In this document: piece after piece, positions 32,501 to 44,332 of the stretch
Layout: every line of letters starts with the position of its first letter
How positions within the stretch are numbered: position 1 is the first letter of the stretch
Assembly: GCA_034509425.1 (NCBI GenBank)
Contig: JAVTVJ010000220.1
Span: 1,240,001-1,304,000, forward strand
Source of the DNA: Eopsaltria australis
Lineage: Eukaryota > Chordata > Aves > Passeriformes > Petroicidae
DNA: 64,000 nucleotides
Direction: 5' to 3'
Made by a program: the position numbers and the translations under genes
Notes under the pieces: generated by a model
What the model was told of the DNA's origin: nothing
The model's database searches: none
What the model saw: only the letters and a program-made list of their open reading frames with translations

Positions 32501-35500
32501 TGCAAGGTGATCCCCGAGCAGCATCCCTGCCCCGGCCCGAGGGAGCCCTGGTGCCCCGTGCCCTGTCCGGCTGCTTCCTTAGCGGCAAATGGAACCAGAG
32601 ACTGCACGGAGAGCAGTGCGGCTGCTGGGGGCACTTGGAGAGCTGCGAAGGACAGGGACGGCTCTGGCAGTCAATGGCTACTTTGTGCCCGCTGAGTGTC
32701 CGGCTGTTCCAAGCTTTTTGGCAGGGTGACACCGGCACTGCAGCCATCCCGGTAGTGCTGCTGGGGAAACTGAGGCACGGGGTGGTCTCCTGAGCCGCCT
32801 CGGGGTGTGCAGAGTGTGGGCAAAGGCAGGGCCAGGGGTGGATGCTCTGACCGGGATCCCGCCGTCCCCCCGGGCAGGGGGTGCAGGCATCGCTGCAGTC
32901 TGGGGGAAGAAGGTGGGAAGGAAAAGCAGCTGCGGAAGGGATGAGGGGGAGAGGTGGAAGGAGGGCTCCTTCTGCCCGAAGCAGCCCCTTTTACTGCATG
33001 CCCAAAGCCACTGTGTGCCCATTAATTGGCGTGCCCAAGGCAGGGATCGCTGCTGTCTTGCTTGGCAGCGAGAAGAGTAAAAAAAAAAAAAAAAAAAGAC
33101 CGAAATTTTTTTGCCATGCAAAGGTGCACGGGGGACAACTGGGGACAGCGAGGGGACAGCTGGGGACAGCGGGAGGCTGCAGCACTCACCGCCTGGCAGG
33201 GAGGAGGGTCCCCTCTCCCCCCTCCCCGGTTCATGCTGCGTCTCCTCGCTTGGCAGGACAGCCTGGTGTACCTGCTGAACCGCGAGCAGCACACGGTGGG
33301 CCAGAGGACACAGGCGAGCAAGCCCAGCATCAGCCTGTCAGCCCCGGACATCCTGCCCCTGCACTGCACCATCAGGAAGCTCCGACCTTCCCGGCACCGC
33401 TCCGAGGAGAAGCTGGTGCTGGAGCCCATCGCCGGCGCTGGCATCTCCGTCAACTTCGCCGAGGTGGCCCGGACGGTGGTGCTGCGGCACGGGGACCTGC
33501 TGTCCCTCGGCCTCTACTACCTGCTCCTCTACAAGGACCCCATGAAGGCGCAGCCGCTGCCGGCGCAGACCCTGCTGAGACTGCGAGCGCTGCACCCCGA
33601 GGGTCCCCACGTGTGCGGGGCGTGTGGCAGCCTGCTGAGGGAGAAGGACCCTGCTGCCAAAAAGCGGGGCCCCTCCCCCGCCGGCGGCCCCAGGACGCCC
33701 CGCAGGAGGATGCAGCTGGAGTTCGAGCCGGCAGCTGAGGATGTGCTCCTGCGGCGCATCATGACCCTGATCGAGCCCGGGGGGGACGACCACAAGCTGA
33801 CACCCGCCTTCCTGCTCTGCCTCTGCATCCAGCACTCGGCCACCAACTTTGAGCCGGGAGACTTCGGGCAGCTGCTGCTCAAAGCGGCCAAAATGATCCA
33901 GAGGACGGTGTGGGTCAGTCAGCGGTGGGCGGGGTGTGTGTGGGGTGGGGGTGTTGCTGGACCCCTCCCTGGGGCTTTCCCAGCCTGGTCCCCGGTGGCA
34001 GCGGGTGCTGATGGGGGTGATGCTCGTTCCACCCCATCCCACTGGTTTTCACTGTGCTCTCCCCTTCTCTCCCTGCCCAGGAGCGGACTCGGGAGCTGGC
34101 TGAAAAGCAATCCCAGCAGTAAGTGTGACCCTCCTTGTTTTGCCTCAAAACAGGGAGAATTTAACCAGGTTCTTGCTCCATGAGTGAGGGGATGAAAAAA
34201 CCACCCTCCCAGCCTGTCAGCAGTGATGCATGATGAGTTTTCCTGCTAAATCCCACACATTCTGCTCTCTGGTCCTTTAACCATGATGCCTGCACAGAAC
34301 GTGTGGGTCTGGAAAAGCAGGCGAGCTTGGGAGGGAAAATAGGACCTGCAGCAGCTCTGGGGTTTTCTCTGATCCAAGAGCTGGCCAAGGCTTTGCACTT
34401 GTGGCCTCAGCATCCCTGAGGGATACAGTAGGAATGTCCCTTAGGAGTGAGCCTGACCTTCCTCATGCTGGAGACCCCTCAGTGGAGCTGAGATGGAGCT
34501 GGCATTGCATGTGTGCATCCAGGGGTGGTGGCACAGGGTGTCCCAGTGCTGGGAGCACCATTCTGGAGCAATCACAGTGGTGCAAGGAGCTGTCTTCCCA
34601 GCCATTTCCAAAATCCCATCTCTAAACCAGTATCTGGAGGAACTTGATGGTTGCTGTGAGCTCTCCTGTAGGATGAACTTCAAGGATGCTTCCCAGGCCT
34701 TTCCTATAGCAGGAAAAAAAAGCAGTTTAGCAGTGGAGAAATTTCCCAGATGTTTTTTATTTTGTTTTATTTTTTAACAGCCCAGGGTGGGTGAGCTGTG
34801 TTTAACTGTCCAGAGCTGGCAGGAGCAGCACATACCTTTGGGGAAGGGCCGCTCTTCAGCCACGAGTATTTACTGCAGTTCAGCTGGATTAGGGGAAGTC
34901 TCCCCCAAAAGTGACACCCCAAAAAAACCAGGTGGCCTTGGCCAGCTTGGTCCCCACAGGGTCCCCTTTGCCACTCCACAGAGCAGGAACCACTGAATTT
35001 TTCCTTGTAATGGGTCTTTCTAAGGGGAGTGCTGGGCTTGGGGGTGGAGGGGTGTGAAAGCTCTCTGGCATTGCCCCAGGCTGGCTGTTTTCTCCCCAAA
35101 AAGCCTGAGGGGGGATGCTGAGGAGCAGCAGGTGTAACACATGCTGTGTCTCCCCAGCCAGGACCCTGCCAGCCTGTCCCGCTTCACCATCACAGACCTT
35201 CTCCCAGACCTGCAGCACATCATCTTCTGGATGGCCAACGCCATCGAGATCCTCTACTTTGTCCAGCAGAAATCACCCACCTACATCCAGAGCATGGAGG
35301 AAGAGCTGGACATCAAAGGTAAGTCTGGATGCAGCATCCTGCCTGTTTTTCCAGCTGGAGCAACCCTGCCCTGCTAATCCCCAGTCACAGGTGGTGGTCA
35401 GTGCCCTCGAGATGCCCCATTAACCCTCCATAATCCTCATCAGCGGGGTCATCTCTGTGGTGTGGGCTGGGCAAATCTGTGGGAGGAGCAGCCTCACATC

Positions 35501-38500
35501 CTGCCTGGTGCTGCCCAGCTCCAGAGCCAGGTTGTGTTGTGTTCACACCGGAGCATCCCCTTTCCACCACAGCAGCTTGTGGTTAATGCCCTGGGAGGGG
35601 CTTTCTTCACCCTGGGTTTGCAGGCAGCCCTGCAGAACTGCTCACGGGAGAGCCTGTGTTAATGCCAGCACAAGGAAAAAAAGATAAAAAAGTATTAAAG
35701 CAGCCTCAGAAACTTTCTGCTTTATGCAGAAAGTTAAAGTGTTCATAGGCCAGGCAGGTGCTGAAGCAGAGTGCAGGGATGGGAGCTGTGGTGATGCCAG
35801 CTGGGAGCTCCCCAGGGCCAGAGGAGCCTCTTTGCCCTGCTGAGGGGATTCCGTGGGGATGATACAAACCTGGAAATTCTAATAACCCACACCCTGGGAA
35901 TTTGGGGGCCTTGCTGCTGCAGGTTTGCTCCCCCATCCTCTTCTCCTCCCTGCAGGCTCCAAGGAGTCCCTGTTCTCCTCGACCATCACGGCCAGCGAGG
36001 AGGCGATGACGGTGCTGGAGGAGGTGATCATGTACACCTTCCAGCAGTGTGTCTACTACATCTCCAAGGTACAGCGTCACACGGGGCCAGATGAGCATCC
36101 CCAGGGCTGTGCAGGAGGGTTTTTTTTTAAGCTTTTACTTCTTGGCAGTTGCACCACGCTGAGGTGTTTTCCTTCGGGCTGAAGTGCCCCGCGTTTTGGT
36201 CGCAGCCCAGGAAAAGTATTGAATTACTGCGGCGTGTTTCCTTGCCTGCAGTGCAGCGGCTCGGGGGAGGTGTTTGGGGAGGCTGCTTGGCTCGGGCAGG
36301 CACGGCAATAATGGTGTGATTCAGGGCATGATGGAAAGGGGCCCCTGGCCCGCTGGACCGCGAGAGCCGGGCGGCAGCGGGAACAGAGCGGGCAGTGTGA
36401 GGCACAGAAAGGCTGCCCTGTGCAGGACGGCTCCCTGTGCACTGGCACTGGACACGGGGGCTGCTCCTGCACTAGAGCAGCACCTTCCTCCCCTGTACCC
36501 TCCCCTTCCTTAGCCCTGCAGAAGTGAGTGCAAGGCACTGCTCTCTCAGTTAAGCAATAGGGAAAATCATCCCCATCGATCCTGATTTTTGTTTCACCCT
36601 TGTGCCCAACTGATTGGCTGCTGCCCTGGTTGACATCAGATTTTGCAGATTTTAGCTGCATCAGTTCCAACTGCTAAAAGCGACCAATGTGTCAATTTTT
36701 ATAATTTTTTAAACTTTTGCACAACACTGGAGCCCATGGAGGCAGGGGCTGAGGAGGAGCAGCCCCTTCCTGGAGCAGCCGTGGCAGGGTTTGCTTGGCT
36801 TGCGGAGGTGAAGGGATGGTTTGGCTCGTGCAAAAATAGAAAATCCCAACAAACTGAGTGTGCTGTGAACTTGCTGCTCTCCCTGCAGTGTCTGTACGTG
36901 TCACTCCCTGCCCTGCTGGAGTGCAACCCCTTCCAGAGCGACTGCCGGGAGAGCTGGCGGGGGACGCCGCCGCTGCCCGAGGAGCTGCGCAGGGTCGTGC
37001 TCGTCTACCAGGCTGTGCTGGACCTGCTCCACCAGTACGAGGTGCACCCCGAGATCACCTCCCAGATGTTCGCCTACCTCTTCTTCTTCTCCAACACGCT
37101 GCTCTTCAACCAGCTCCTGGATAAGGGTCAGTTCTCCTTGGACTGGGTAACACACGGGAGACTGAGTTATTGGGACTCCCTCAGTCCATCCCAGTGCCAC
37201 CTTGGGGGGTACAGGGGCTGGAGATGGGCAGCTCTCAGCACTGTTACAGGGAGGCCATGCACAGACCCAACTGCTGGCACCAGGGTCCCCATTCCCAGGA
37301 GAGGCTAAGCCCCACAAGGATCCCATCCCCTTTCCACTGCCCCTTCGAGCCTGAGCAGAGTAGGCTGAGGGCAGTTAATAGGGGCAGCTCATTAATAAAC
37401 TACAGCAGCCCGAGGTGCTCATTAGCCCTCATTAATGCAGCTGCCCCATTGTCAGCGTCAGGCAGGGTCCAGCCACCACCAAGAATTACAGCCACAGGAC
37501 ACTGGGGACATTAACCCAGGGCAGGGGCTGGGGGACCGAGGGGCTGCTCCCTGACACGGCTGATGGATGCTTTGCCTCCTCAGGCTCCTCTCTCGGCTGC
37601 TTCCACTGGTCTCAGGGGGTGAAGCTGCGGGCCAGCGTGCGGCTGCTCCTGGAGTGGCTGCGCAGTGCTGGCTTCGAGCAGCTCGCCCAGCAATTCTTCG
37701 CCAAACTCGCCAGCGTGGCCAACCTGCTGGCCATGCCCGGCTCCCAGCTGGTGCAGGTGAGGGATGCCCAGCCCTGGGCTCATGGCATTGGGATAGGCAT
37801 TGCCAGGAGAGCACCTGCTTGATGTCTGGGGTGTCCCTACACTGATGTGTCCCTTTTGCAACCTGCCACCAGCTGCCCTTTCCCGGGCTCTGTGGGTGGG
37901 CAGTACCCATGAGAGGATGTTCTGGCTCTCTCCATCTTTCCTGACCTCTCCCTCCTGTGCCCCTTGTGAGCTCCTGCTCCTCAGAGGAAGCAGTTTCTCA
38001 TCTGTGCTGTTTGCCTCCTGCTCTGTCTCCTGGCCCAGATGAGCTGGTCGTCCCTGCGAGCCGAGTTCCCGGCGCTGAGCCCCGCGCAGCTGCACCGGGT
38101 GCTGAGCCAGTGCCAGGCAGTGATGGACGTGGGCTGCATCTCAGCCTGGCAGCCCAGTGAGGAGGAGAACCCAGCCACTTTCCAGCCTGGTGAGTCCTGG
38201 TCAGCCTGCTCCAGTCACACACAAACCAAACAGGTAATTCCCTTCCCCTTCCTGGGTGTAACTGCAGCAATTGGGAATAACCACAGCCCCAAAATTCAGA
38301 TATTGCAAAGGATGCAAAGTGCATGAGGCTTTTCCTGCAGTCCCAAGTGAGGGATGCTGCTGGCTCAAGCTCACTAAATCCCTGATCACAGCTGGGAGAC
38401 TGTTCATGGCTGAGATCTGGGAGGCAGGAGTGGGGCGAAGCCTGGGCCAGTGCTAACCTCCATCCCTCTGCCTTTCAGATGAGATTCTGGAGTCCTTTGA

Positions 38501-41500
38501 CAACCACCCACCCATCATCCTGCCCAGCGGGGGCTTCAAAGTGGACCTGGAGGTGGAGACGTTGGACGACAACATCTACAGACACCTCCTGTACATCCGC
38601 CACTTCCTCTGGAGCCTGCAGAGCAGGAGCCCCCACACCAGTGAGGGGCCAGGCTCAGCGCTCCCAAAGGTAGCCTGTATCTCATGGGGAGGTTGTTCCT
38701 CTCCTGGGTGGGCAGGAGGGTCTTGGGTCCCTCTGCAGACCCCTCCAAGCCCAGTGCCAAGGGCTGGCTGCCCTCACCTGCAGCCTGGAGCTGTGGCAGT
38801 GCCCTCGGGGAGAGCTGCTGGAAGGATTAGTGCTGCTAATCCCCCAGCATGGGGGGCACGGGAAGGTGAGCTGGAAGGACAGGCTCTTGCCAGCAATCTC
38901 GTTAGCAGGGAGGAAGGGGAGATGGCTGTGGGCAGTGCTCCCCTTCTCCCTGTGTGCTCCCTGTCCCCCCTGCGCTGCACCCTGCCCGTCCCCAGCAGCC
39001 AGGCTTGCACAAAAGCACTAATTAGGTAATGCCTGTAAAGCACGGGGAGGGTGATACGTGCTGTGGGTGCTAACCTATACTCCATGTGGAGGATGCCCCT
39101 CCAGCAGGTCCCCTTCTCCTCTCCCATCCTGTCCCCGTCCCCTGCAGCACCCTCAGGCACTGCTGCCTCCTGCTGTCACCCTGGGGCCACACTGCCCTTG
39201 TGGCACAAGCTACCCCAATGTCCCCTTCCAATGGGATCCCCCAGCAGGGACATGACCAGGAGTCCCCTCCTGGCTGCCTGTAAACATCCCTAGCACAGCC
39301 CTGGCCACCAAACTGGGGTGTGGGAGCTGTGCTGGGAAGCCAGGACAAGCCTGGCAGTGTCTGAATTGCCGAGGCTTTGGATGGATCTGGCAGCCAGGAA
39401 AGGAGCAGGCAGTGGGGGACAGGTAGGGAGTGTAAAGCACACGCAGGGGGTCCCACAGCATTTCCCTCCTTCTTAAGAAAGAGGCATGCACGACGCCGGA
39501 GGTGCTGGAGGTGAGCGAGGGCCCGGGCACTGCCCTGGGGAGCAGCATTGCCCAGGAGGATTATTGCTCCCTTGGGGGCTGTGCCGAGCCCGAGGGGAAC
39601 CCCCAGATCTGCCTGGCCACCAACACCTGCCCCTGCGAGCCCCCCGCCGGCGAGCCACAGCTCCAGGAGAAGCTCAAGCAGCTGCAGCTGGGCAGGAGCC
39701 CGGTCCCCAAGGGCGGCACGGCGCCCACGGACTCCTCGTGCCTGCTGACACCACCCACCACCCCCCTGAACTTCGACTCGGGCAGCCCGGAGTCACCGCA
39801 GGGCACGGGCAAAGCGCTGCAGGACCCGCGCAGGAACGGCATGAACGGCACCAAAGGCAGCACCCCCGAAGGTACCGAGAGTCCCGGGGCTGGGGGGCTG
39901 GGCTGGGGCGGTGCCAGAGCCCTAAGCCACTCTCTCCGCCGCCAGGCTGCTCGCCGACCCCCTATGACTACCCCACGCCGGAGTCTTCGAGCCGCAGCTC
40001 TGCCACCGACGACTTCTGCTACGTCTTCGTGGTGGAGCTGGAGAGGGGCCCCATCGGGCTGGGCATGGGGCTGATCGACGGCGTGGTGAGTTCTCAGCTG
40101 CTGCCCCTCACACAGCTGGAGTGGGATGTGGTTTATACCCCAAGAAAAGCCAGCAAAGAAGCTGATGGCTTCCCACGGGAGCTAGGAGGCACAGAGGGAT
40201 CTCTCAGTGGATCTCTGCTCGTAGGTCACTGTGCCGTGCATGCAAAGCCCACAGCTGTCCTGCAGCTGGGAAGAGCAAACAGGCTCGGCTCTCTTCTTGT
40301 GGAAAGAAAATGACTCAGCCGAGGTCTTTCCTCCACCCTTCAGCGGTGGCAGGGAAAGCAGAGAGGCTCACAGGGTGTCAAAACATCTCCTCCTTTGCAT
40401 AAGGAGGAATCTGGCATTGTGGGGTGGATCATGTTTTTAAATGGCCTTTTGCAGCTGTGCTGTTGGTCAGTAGGAAACAGAGCATCACCGAGCCCTGGGA
40501 CAGCGTGAGCAGAGCTCCCATCCCAACACGGCTGCAGGTTAACGATGCTTTACTCTTAATTAATTTGAACAAGAGCAGATTGCCCCCACCTCTCCTTTTT
40601 GTGTATAAATTGATAAAAAACGGAAGGATCTCATTTCCTTCCTGTTAGCACCATCCCCATCACATTCCCAAGCATCTCCAAGGTCCCACTTGCCATCCGG
40701 CTTGGTTGTGAGCCCTGGGGGAGAATTACCCTGCTTGGAGAGCTCGGCCCTTTGGGAGCACAAATCTTTGTGTCCCTTTTTTCGCTCACTGCCTCCCCCT
40801 GCCTACAGCACACCCCTCTGTGCTCGCCGGGGATCTACATCCGCACCCTGATCGAGGACAGCCCCGCGGCTGCCGACGGCCGGCTCTCCATCGGGGACCG
40901 CATCCTGGCTGTCAACGGCACCAGCCTCATCGGGGCAGACTATCAGAGGTGAGCCTCCTCTCAGGACAGGACCTGGGGTGGTACCAGTGCTGTGGGGGTT
41001 ACTGCCAGGTCCAGGTTTCCGGCTGTTTGGCTCCGAGAGTTGCCAGCGCTGCAGTCTTGAGGATGCTGCAGTTATGTGCGAGCTGCAGGGAGAGGAGTGA
41101 CCTGCACAGGACAGCAGAGAGGGGGAAAGGTTGTGGATTTGGAAGAGGGGTTATGGAGCAACAACTGGGGAGCATATTTGGGAAATAAATGAGAGCTCCA
41201 GAGGAGGGATGGAGAACTGTTCCAGCCCCATCCCACTCCAGGTTTCCTCTTGAAGGTGGTGGGATGGGGCAGCTCAGAGACAGAGCTCAGGTGCCCATAG
41301 CACAGAGCAGCTTTGGGCTTGTTTGCCCTCATCCTGGCACCTCTAACCTGGAGGCCAAGCCCTCCACAAAGCTACAGGCAGGAGAGAACCAGCCCCGCTT
41401 GTAACCCTGAGCAGGCACAGGTGATTGGCAAAGGAGGGGTGTTTTATGAATGTCCATGACCTGGCAGGCTCCTGAGGGAGCCAGAATTCACCTCTGTCCC

Positions 41501-41624
41501 TGTTGCTGCTCCCTGCAGTGCCGTGGACCTGATCCGCTCCGGAGGGAAAAAGCTGCGGTTCCTGGTTGCCAAGTCGGACATCGAAATAGCCAAAAAAATC
41601 AGTTCCAGCTCCTCTTCCTCTTAG
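26045..41624 (+). CDS. RADIL: RADIL, Rap-associating protein with DIL domain, complete coding region, 14 coding exons
   Basis: RADIL is an effector of Rap1 that promotes integrin-based adhesion and cell migration; it is needed for neural crest migration in fish. Coding exons: 26045-26576, 31940-32247, 33257-33913, 34081-34118, 35158-35318, 35956-36068, 36889-37126, 37584-37756, 38039-38189, 38479-38669, 39478-39871, 39946-40085, 40809-40948, 41519-41624. Every junction is GT-AG and every phase agrees: 3,342 nt, 1,113 residues (human 1,075). Order of domains: RA (about 61-163), FHA-like (about 281-376), DIL (about 510-800), PDZ (about 1005-1100). The chosen start matches the known MFYG opening. 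In-frame ATGs at 26027 and 26030, in the same exon, would add five or six residues (MMTSRT), and the one at 26030 has A at -3, so either may be used. The protein ends in a run of seven serines. Confidence 0.95.
26577..31939 (+). other. RADIL: RADIL intron 2
   Basis: A 5.4 kb intron. It contains a homeodomain-motif patch at 28,800-28,920 (CTAATTAG, ACTAATTAGC), a stretch of unclear origin at 29,640-30,130, a CpG-rich block at 30,580-31,110, T-rich tracts near 30,887 and 31,522, and two close acceptor-like sites at 31,545 and 31,572. The long minus-strand frame reaching into exon 3 is an antisense shadow of GC-rich coding DNA. I see no separate gene. Confidence 0.6.
30580..31110 (+). promoter_or_regulatory. 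RADIL: Candidate internal CpG-rich promoter of RADIL
   Basis: CpG density rises sharply inside intron 2, with GC boxes (GGGGCGGGAGCGG near 30,638) and a TTTTTAAG element just after. An internal start here would produce a RADIL lacking the RA domain. There is no direct evidence of transcription. Confidence 0.3.
33079..33097 (+). repeat. Poly(A) tract in RADIL intron 3
   Basis: About nineteen consecutive A bases upstream of exon 4. A short GGGGACAGC-type tandem (33129-33175, about four units) follows. The rest of intron 3 (32248-33256) is GC-rich with no recognised feature. Confidence 0.85.
33257..33913 (+). CDS. RADIL: RADIL exon 4: FHA-like domain and start of the DIL-proximal linker
   Basis: The largest internal exon (219 codons, phase 0 at both ends). 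Residues from about DSLVYLLNREQHTVGQRTQ to LLSLGLYYLLLYKDP form the FHA-type fold described for RADIL and afadin-like proteins. A CxxC pair (CGACGSLL) follows in the linker. The second half, LEFEPAAEDVLLRRIMTLIEPGGDDHKLTPAFLLCLCIQHSA, is strongly conserved and opens the DIL-containing region. Confidence 0.9.
34081..38189 (+). CDS. RADIL: RADIL exons 5-10: DIL (dilute) domain
   Basis: Exons 34081-34118, 35158-35318, 35956-36068, 36889-37126, 37584-37756 and 38039-38189 encode the helical dilute domain, as in myosin V tails and afadin. Recognisable pieces: the WMANAIEILYFVQQK helix, FQQCVYYISK, YLFFFSNTLLFNQLLD, FHWSQGVK, and the MSWSSLRAEFPALSPAQLHRVLSQ segment. Exon 5 is only 38 nt and its in-frame join to exon 6 creates a QSQHQDPAS sequence. 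Introns of more than 300 nt between these exons (34119-35157, 35319-35955, 36069-36888, 37127-37583) show no further gene. Confidence 0.9.
38479..39871 (+). CDS. RADIL: RADIL exons 11-12: variable linker between DIL and PDZ
   Basis: Exon 11 (38479-38669) ends the conserved HLLYIRHFLWSLQSRS helix. Exon 12 (39478-39871) encodes a low-complexity, proline- and cysteine-rich segment. Two donors compete at the end of exon 11: GTGAGG at 38641 and GTAGCC at 38670. Only the second keeps phase with exon 12, so it was chosen. Exon 12 keeps the DSSCLLTPPTTPL block also found in the human protein. Intron 38670-39477 holds no recognised feature. Confidence 0.85.
39946..41624 (+). CDS. RADIL: RADIL exons 13-15: C-terminal PDZ domain
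   Basis: Exons 39946-40085, 40809-40948 and 41519-41624 encode the PDZ domain. It runs from FCYVFVVELERG through the carboxylate-binding loop IGLGMGLIDG, GIYIRTLIEDSPAAADGRLSIGDRIL and VNGTSLIG, to DLIRSGGKKLRFLVAKSD. The known partner of this domain is the kinesin KIF14. After the domain come AKKI and seven serines before TAG, differing from the human C terminus. Introns 40086-40808 and 40949-41518 hold no recognised feature. Confidence 0.9.
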
Positions 41625-43820
41625 TCCTTGTGGTACAAGGATCCTTCTGCAGCAGCTTGTGGCTACAGCTCTGGTTAAGGCTGACCTCAGGGAGCCTGGA
41701 GTGCAAGAGGGAGGACCAGGACTCCACAACAGCCCTCGAAGTGCTTTTGGACACTTGGCCCCTGCACTGCAGCAGATGAAAGGACACGCAAGGATGGTGC
41801 ACGCTTCTCCCACTGCACTGGCTGGGAGTATCATTCCTGACCCATTGCCCAGCCTCACCTTATACCCAGTGTCGTCCTTCTCAGGAGCTTTCCTGTTCCT
41901 TTGTCCCCTCTGGCAGGGGGAGGGAAGGGAATGCTCCCACCATGGGGACTTGTAGGCAGGCTCCTCTGTTCCTCTAGGCTGGCAGCCCTGTGTGATATTT
42001 CATGCTGGCAGACAGAAGGCTTGAAACACCTTTGGGTTTTGAAGACGAACATGTGGGGCAGGCCTGGGCATCACTGTGGCAGTGGCCACCTGAGGTGCTG
42101 GCACGTCAGGCTGGAAAAGTGTGCCCAGCTCTGGGGGTGGTGAAGGCAGCACAAACACCCAGGAGAGGGATTCCACACAATGCATCGCCAGGAGTTAATT
42201 CTCCTGGTGCCACACCCTAGCCCGGTTGCCTTTCTGCTGCTGGGCTGCAGCCCTGCCTCGGGATGGGAAGCAGCTACAGCAAAGGGCTGTCACCACCAGC
42301 AGTTCCTGTGAGTCCTGGGGAGAGCTCCCTGCAGAGAAGGACTCCCTTGCCCTTGCTCTGCAGATCTACTGCCCGGCTCTGGCACCACGATCTCGGCTGA
42401 AGGCCCCCAGGATTGATGGCAGAGTGTCCCTACAGAGGATTGGTGCCACCAGGAGCCCTGTGAGCCCAGCAGCACACGGCACAGCCACCAGCCCAGGCAG
42501 ACAAGTGGCAGCTTGGCACCATGTCCTGCTTCTCTCCCTCCAGCTTTGCCAGCCCATTGCAAGGCCACCGTTTTGTGCCCCTGCTTGGAGCAGCTCCCAG
42601 GTGTGTGCTGCTGGAATGCCGACAGGTGATGATGGACAGCAGAGATTCCCTTTGGGAGGACAGTTTTGAATATCCCAGGACCCGCTCTGCTGCCGACCAC
42701 GGTGTCAGCTCAGCTGAGGGTTCAGCTCCATCGTGTGGCTGCTTGGGCCCGTGCACAGCCGGCCTCCTGCCCGCCGAGTCCTCCCTCTGCTTTTAGCACC
42801 ATTAACGGGATAAACCCGACCTGATTTCCACATATAGACAGATACTGAGACCTAGTTTAGCTGAACCCTATTAAAACAGCCTGCAGCAAAGCCTTCCATC
42901 ACACCCTGCACGGCCCAGGCTCTGGCAGCAGATCAGATACTCACATGGCATCTCACAACAGTGCTCCGAGGATTGTGATGCTAAAACAGGGTTGGCTTTA
43001 ATTACACCTCACTGCTGCAGTTTTGGTTCCTGTGCTTAGTCTTGCACGTCGCAGGAGGAGAGAGATGTCAAAACACTCCATGCAAGGGAAACGCTCCACT
43101 GCTGGATTTCAAAGCAGCCTGGCCTGCTTTTCTAGGCAAGATGGACCAGGCACCTTCTCTGAGACACGAGTGCCTTGCTGCTCTGCTGGGCCACGCTCAC
43201 AGCCCTGGCCTGAGGTGCTGCCCCAGCAGGGACTGGGAGCAGTGCATCCTCTCCTGAGCCACTGACTCAGCTCAACCAGGCAGGTGAGTGAGCAAAGGCT
43301 CAGGGCTCCTGGTGATTCACTTCACTTTCAATCAAGCAGGTATGCTGGCCTGTCATCCTCCACAGAACTTGAAATTGGCTGCCTAAAGCCCCTGGGCAAA
43401 CTGCATGCACTCCTTACTCCACTCTGCCCCGGAGCCAGGGCTTGTGGGGAGGCTAGGTTTGCACCAGACAGTGCTGGGGCTGCATCCTGGCATGTTCCAG
43501 CAGTACCAGTGCAACCCTCTGAGCACCCCTGGAGCTGGAAAACAGCCCCAGAGCTGTGTGTGGCTCACAGTGCAGTCAGGTATTGAAACAGACTGTAAAT
43601 AAACCCTGCTATTTACCAGTGTGCATGAGGGCTGGCCTCTCCCGGGAGGAGCAGTGGGATGGGGTGTGTTCCCTGTGTTAATAGTGTACAGCTCGGATGT
43701 GTATAAAGCTCTGGTGCAGATACTGAGCACAGCATGGCGCCTGTCGGACACGGTGGATGTTAAGAAATGCTCTGTGTCAACAATAAACTGGATCAATAAA
43801 CCTCTCTAAGCCCTGCTCTG
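41625..43820 (+). other. RADIL: RADIL 3' UTR
   Basis: Follows the TAG at 41622-41624. Canonical AATAAA signals occur at 43598-43603, 43782-43787 and 43795-43800, so cleavage is expected near 43815-43820, with a possible shorter form near 43620. No coding exon is evident. This makes a 3' UTR of about 2.2 kb. Confidence 0.75.
43782..43800 (+). terminator. RADIL: Paired AATAAA polyadenylation signals of RADIL
   Basis: Two AATAAA hexamers 13 bp apart, at 43782 and 43795, with a TG-rich stretch after about 43820. This is the best supported 3' end in the window. Confidence 0.7.
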
Positions 43821-44332
43821 GCAGATGTTTCTTGGATCTCTCCATGTTCACTCCAGTGGTGAGGGCTCCCAGATGTGATGGAGTCAGACCTGCTTCCTCC
43901 AGCTCACACGGGCCTTTGCTTGATCTGCTGCAAGGAGAGGCAAGAAAAGCAGCACGTGCAGGTGTAGTGAGAGCAAAAGGGAGGGGAAACAAGGCAGAGG
44001 AAGGGAGGGAAGGAGTACATCTCCAAAGGGACAGGGTGTGCTGGCAGGGAATTAATGCATGCATTCAACTCTCCTGCAACATTCACTCTAATCCACCAAG
44101 ATTCTCAATGCAAACTCACCAGGAAGGGATGAGACAAGCTTAGGAGATAAAAAAGCAACAGGCACTAGGACACAGAAATACAAACAGCCTCAGACCAGGA
44201 GAGCAGCCTCAGCTCTCCTCACTCCTGTTCTGTTTCATTCACAATCATTTGTTCCTCTTGTCCAGTTAAGATCAGGGCCTCAGCCTTGAGAGTCAGCAGT
44301 GTCCAGTGAGTTACTCCAGAAACCTCCTGCCT
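43821..44332 (-). other. AP5Z1: AP5Z1 3' UTR / convergent interval
   Basis: Lies between the RADIL polyadenylation signals and the AP5Z1 stop. No minus-strand AATAAA or ATTAAA is visible here. AP5Z1 must use a variant signal, such as the AATGAA at about 44234-44239, or run into the RADIL 3' UTR, where a minus-strand ATTAAA lies at 42997-43002. Confidence 0.5.

Noticed and set aside
33026..34183. 385-residue plus-strand frame taken as one gene
   Set aside because: It is RADIL exon 4 read through both flanking introns; splice sites at 33256/33257 and 33913/33914 define the true exon.
38641..38646. GTGAGG as the RADIL exon 11 donor
   Set aside because: It would leave phase 1, while exon 12 enters in phase 0; the donor at 38670 keeps the frame.
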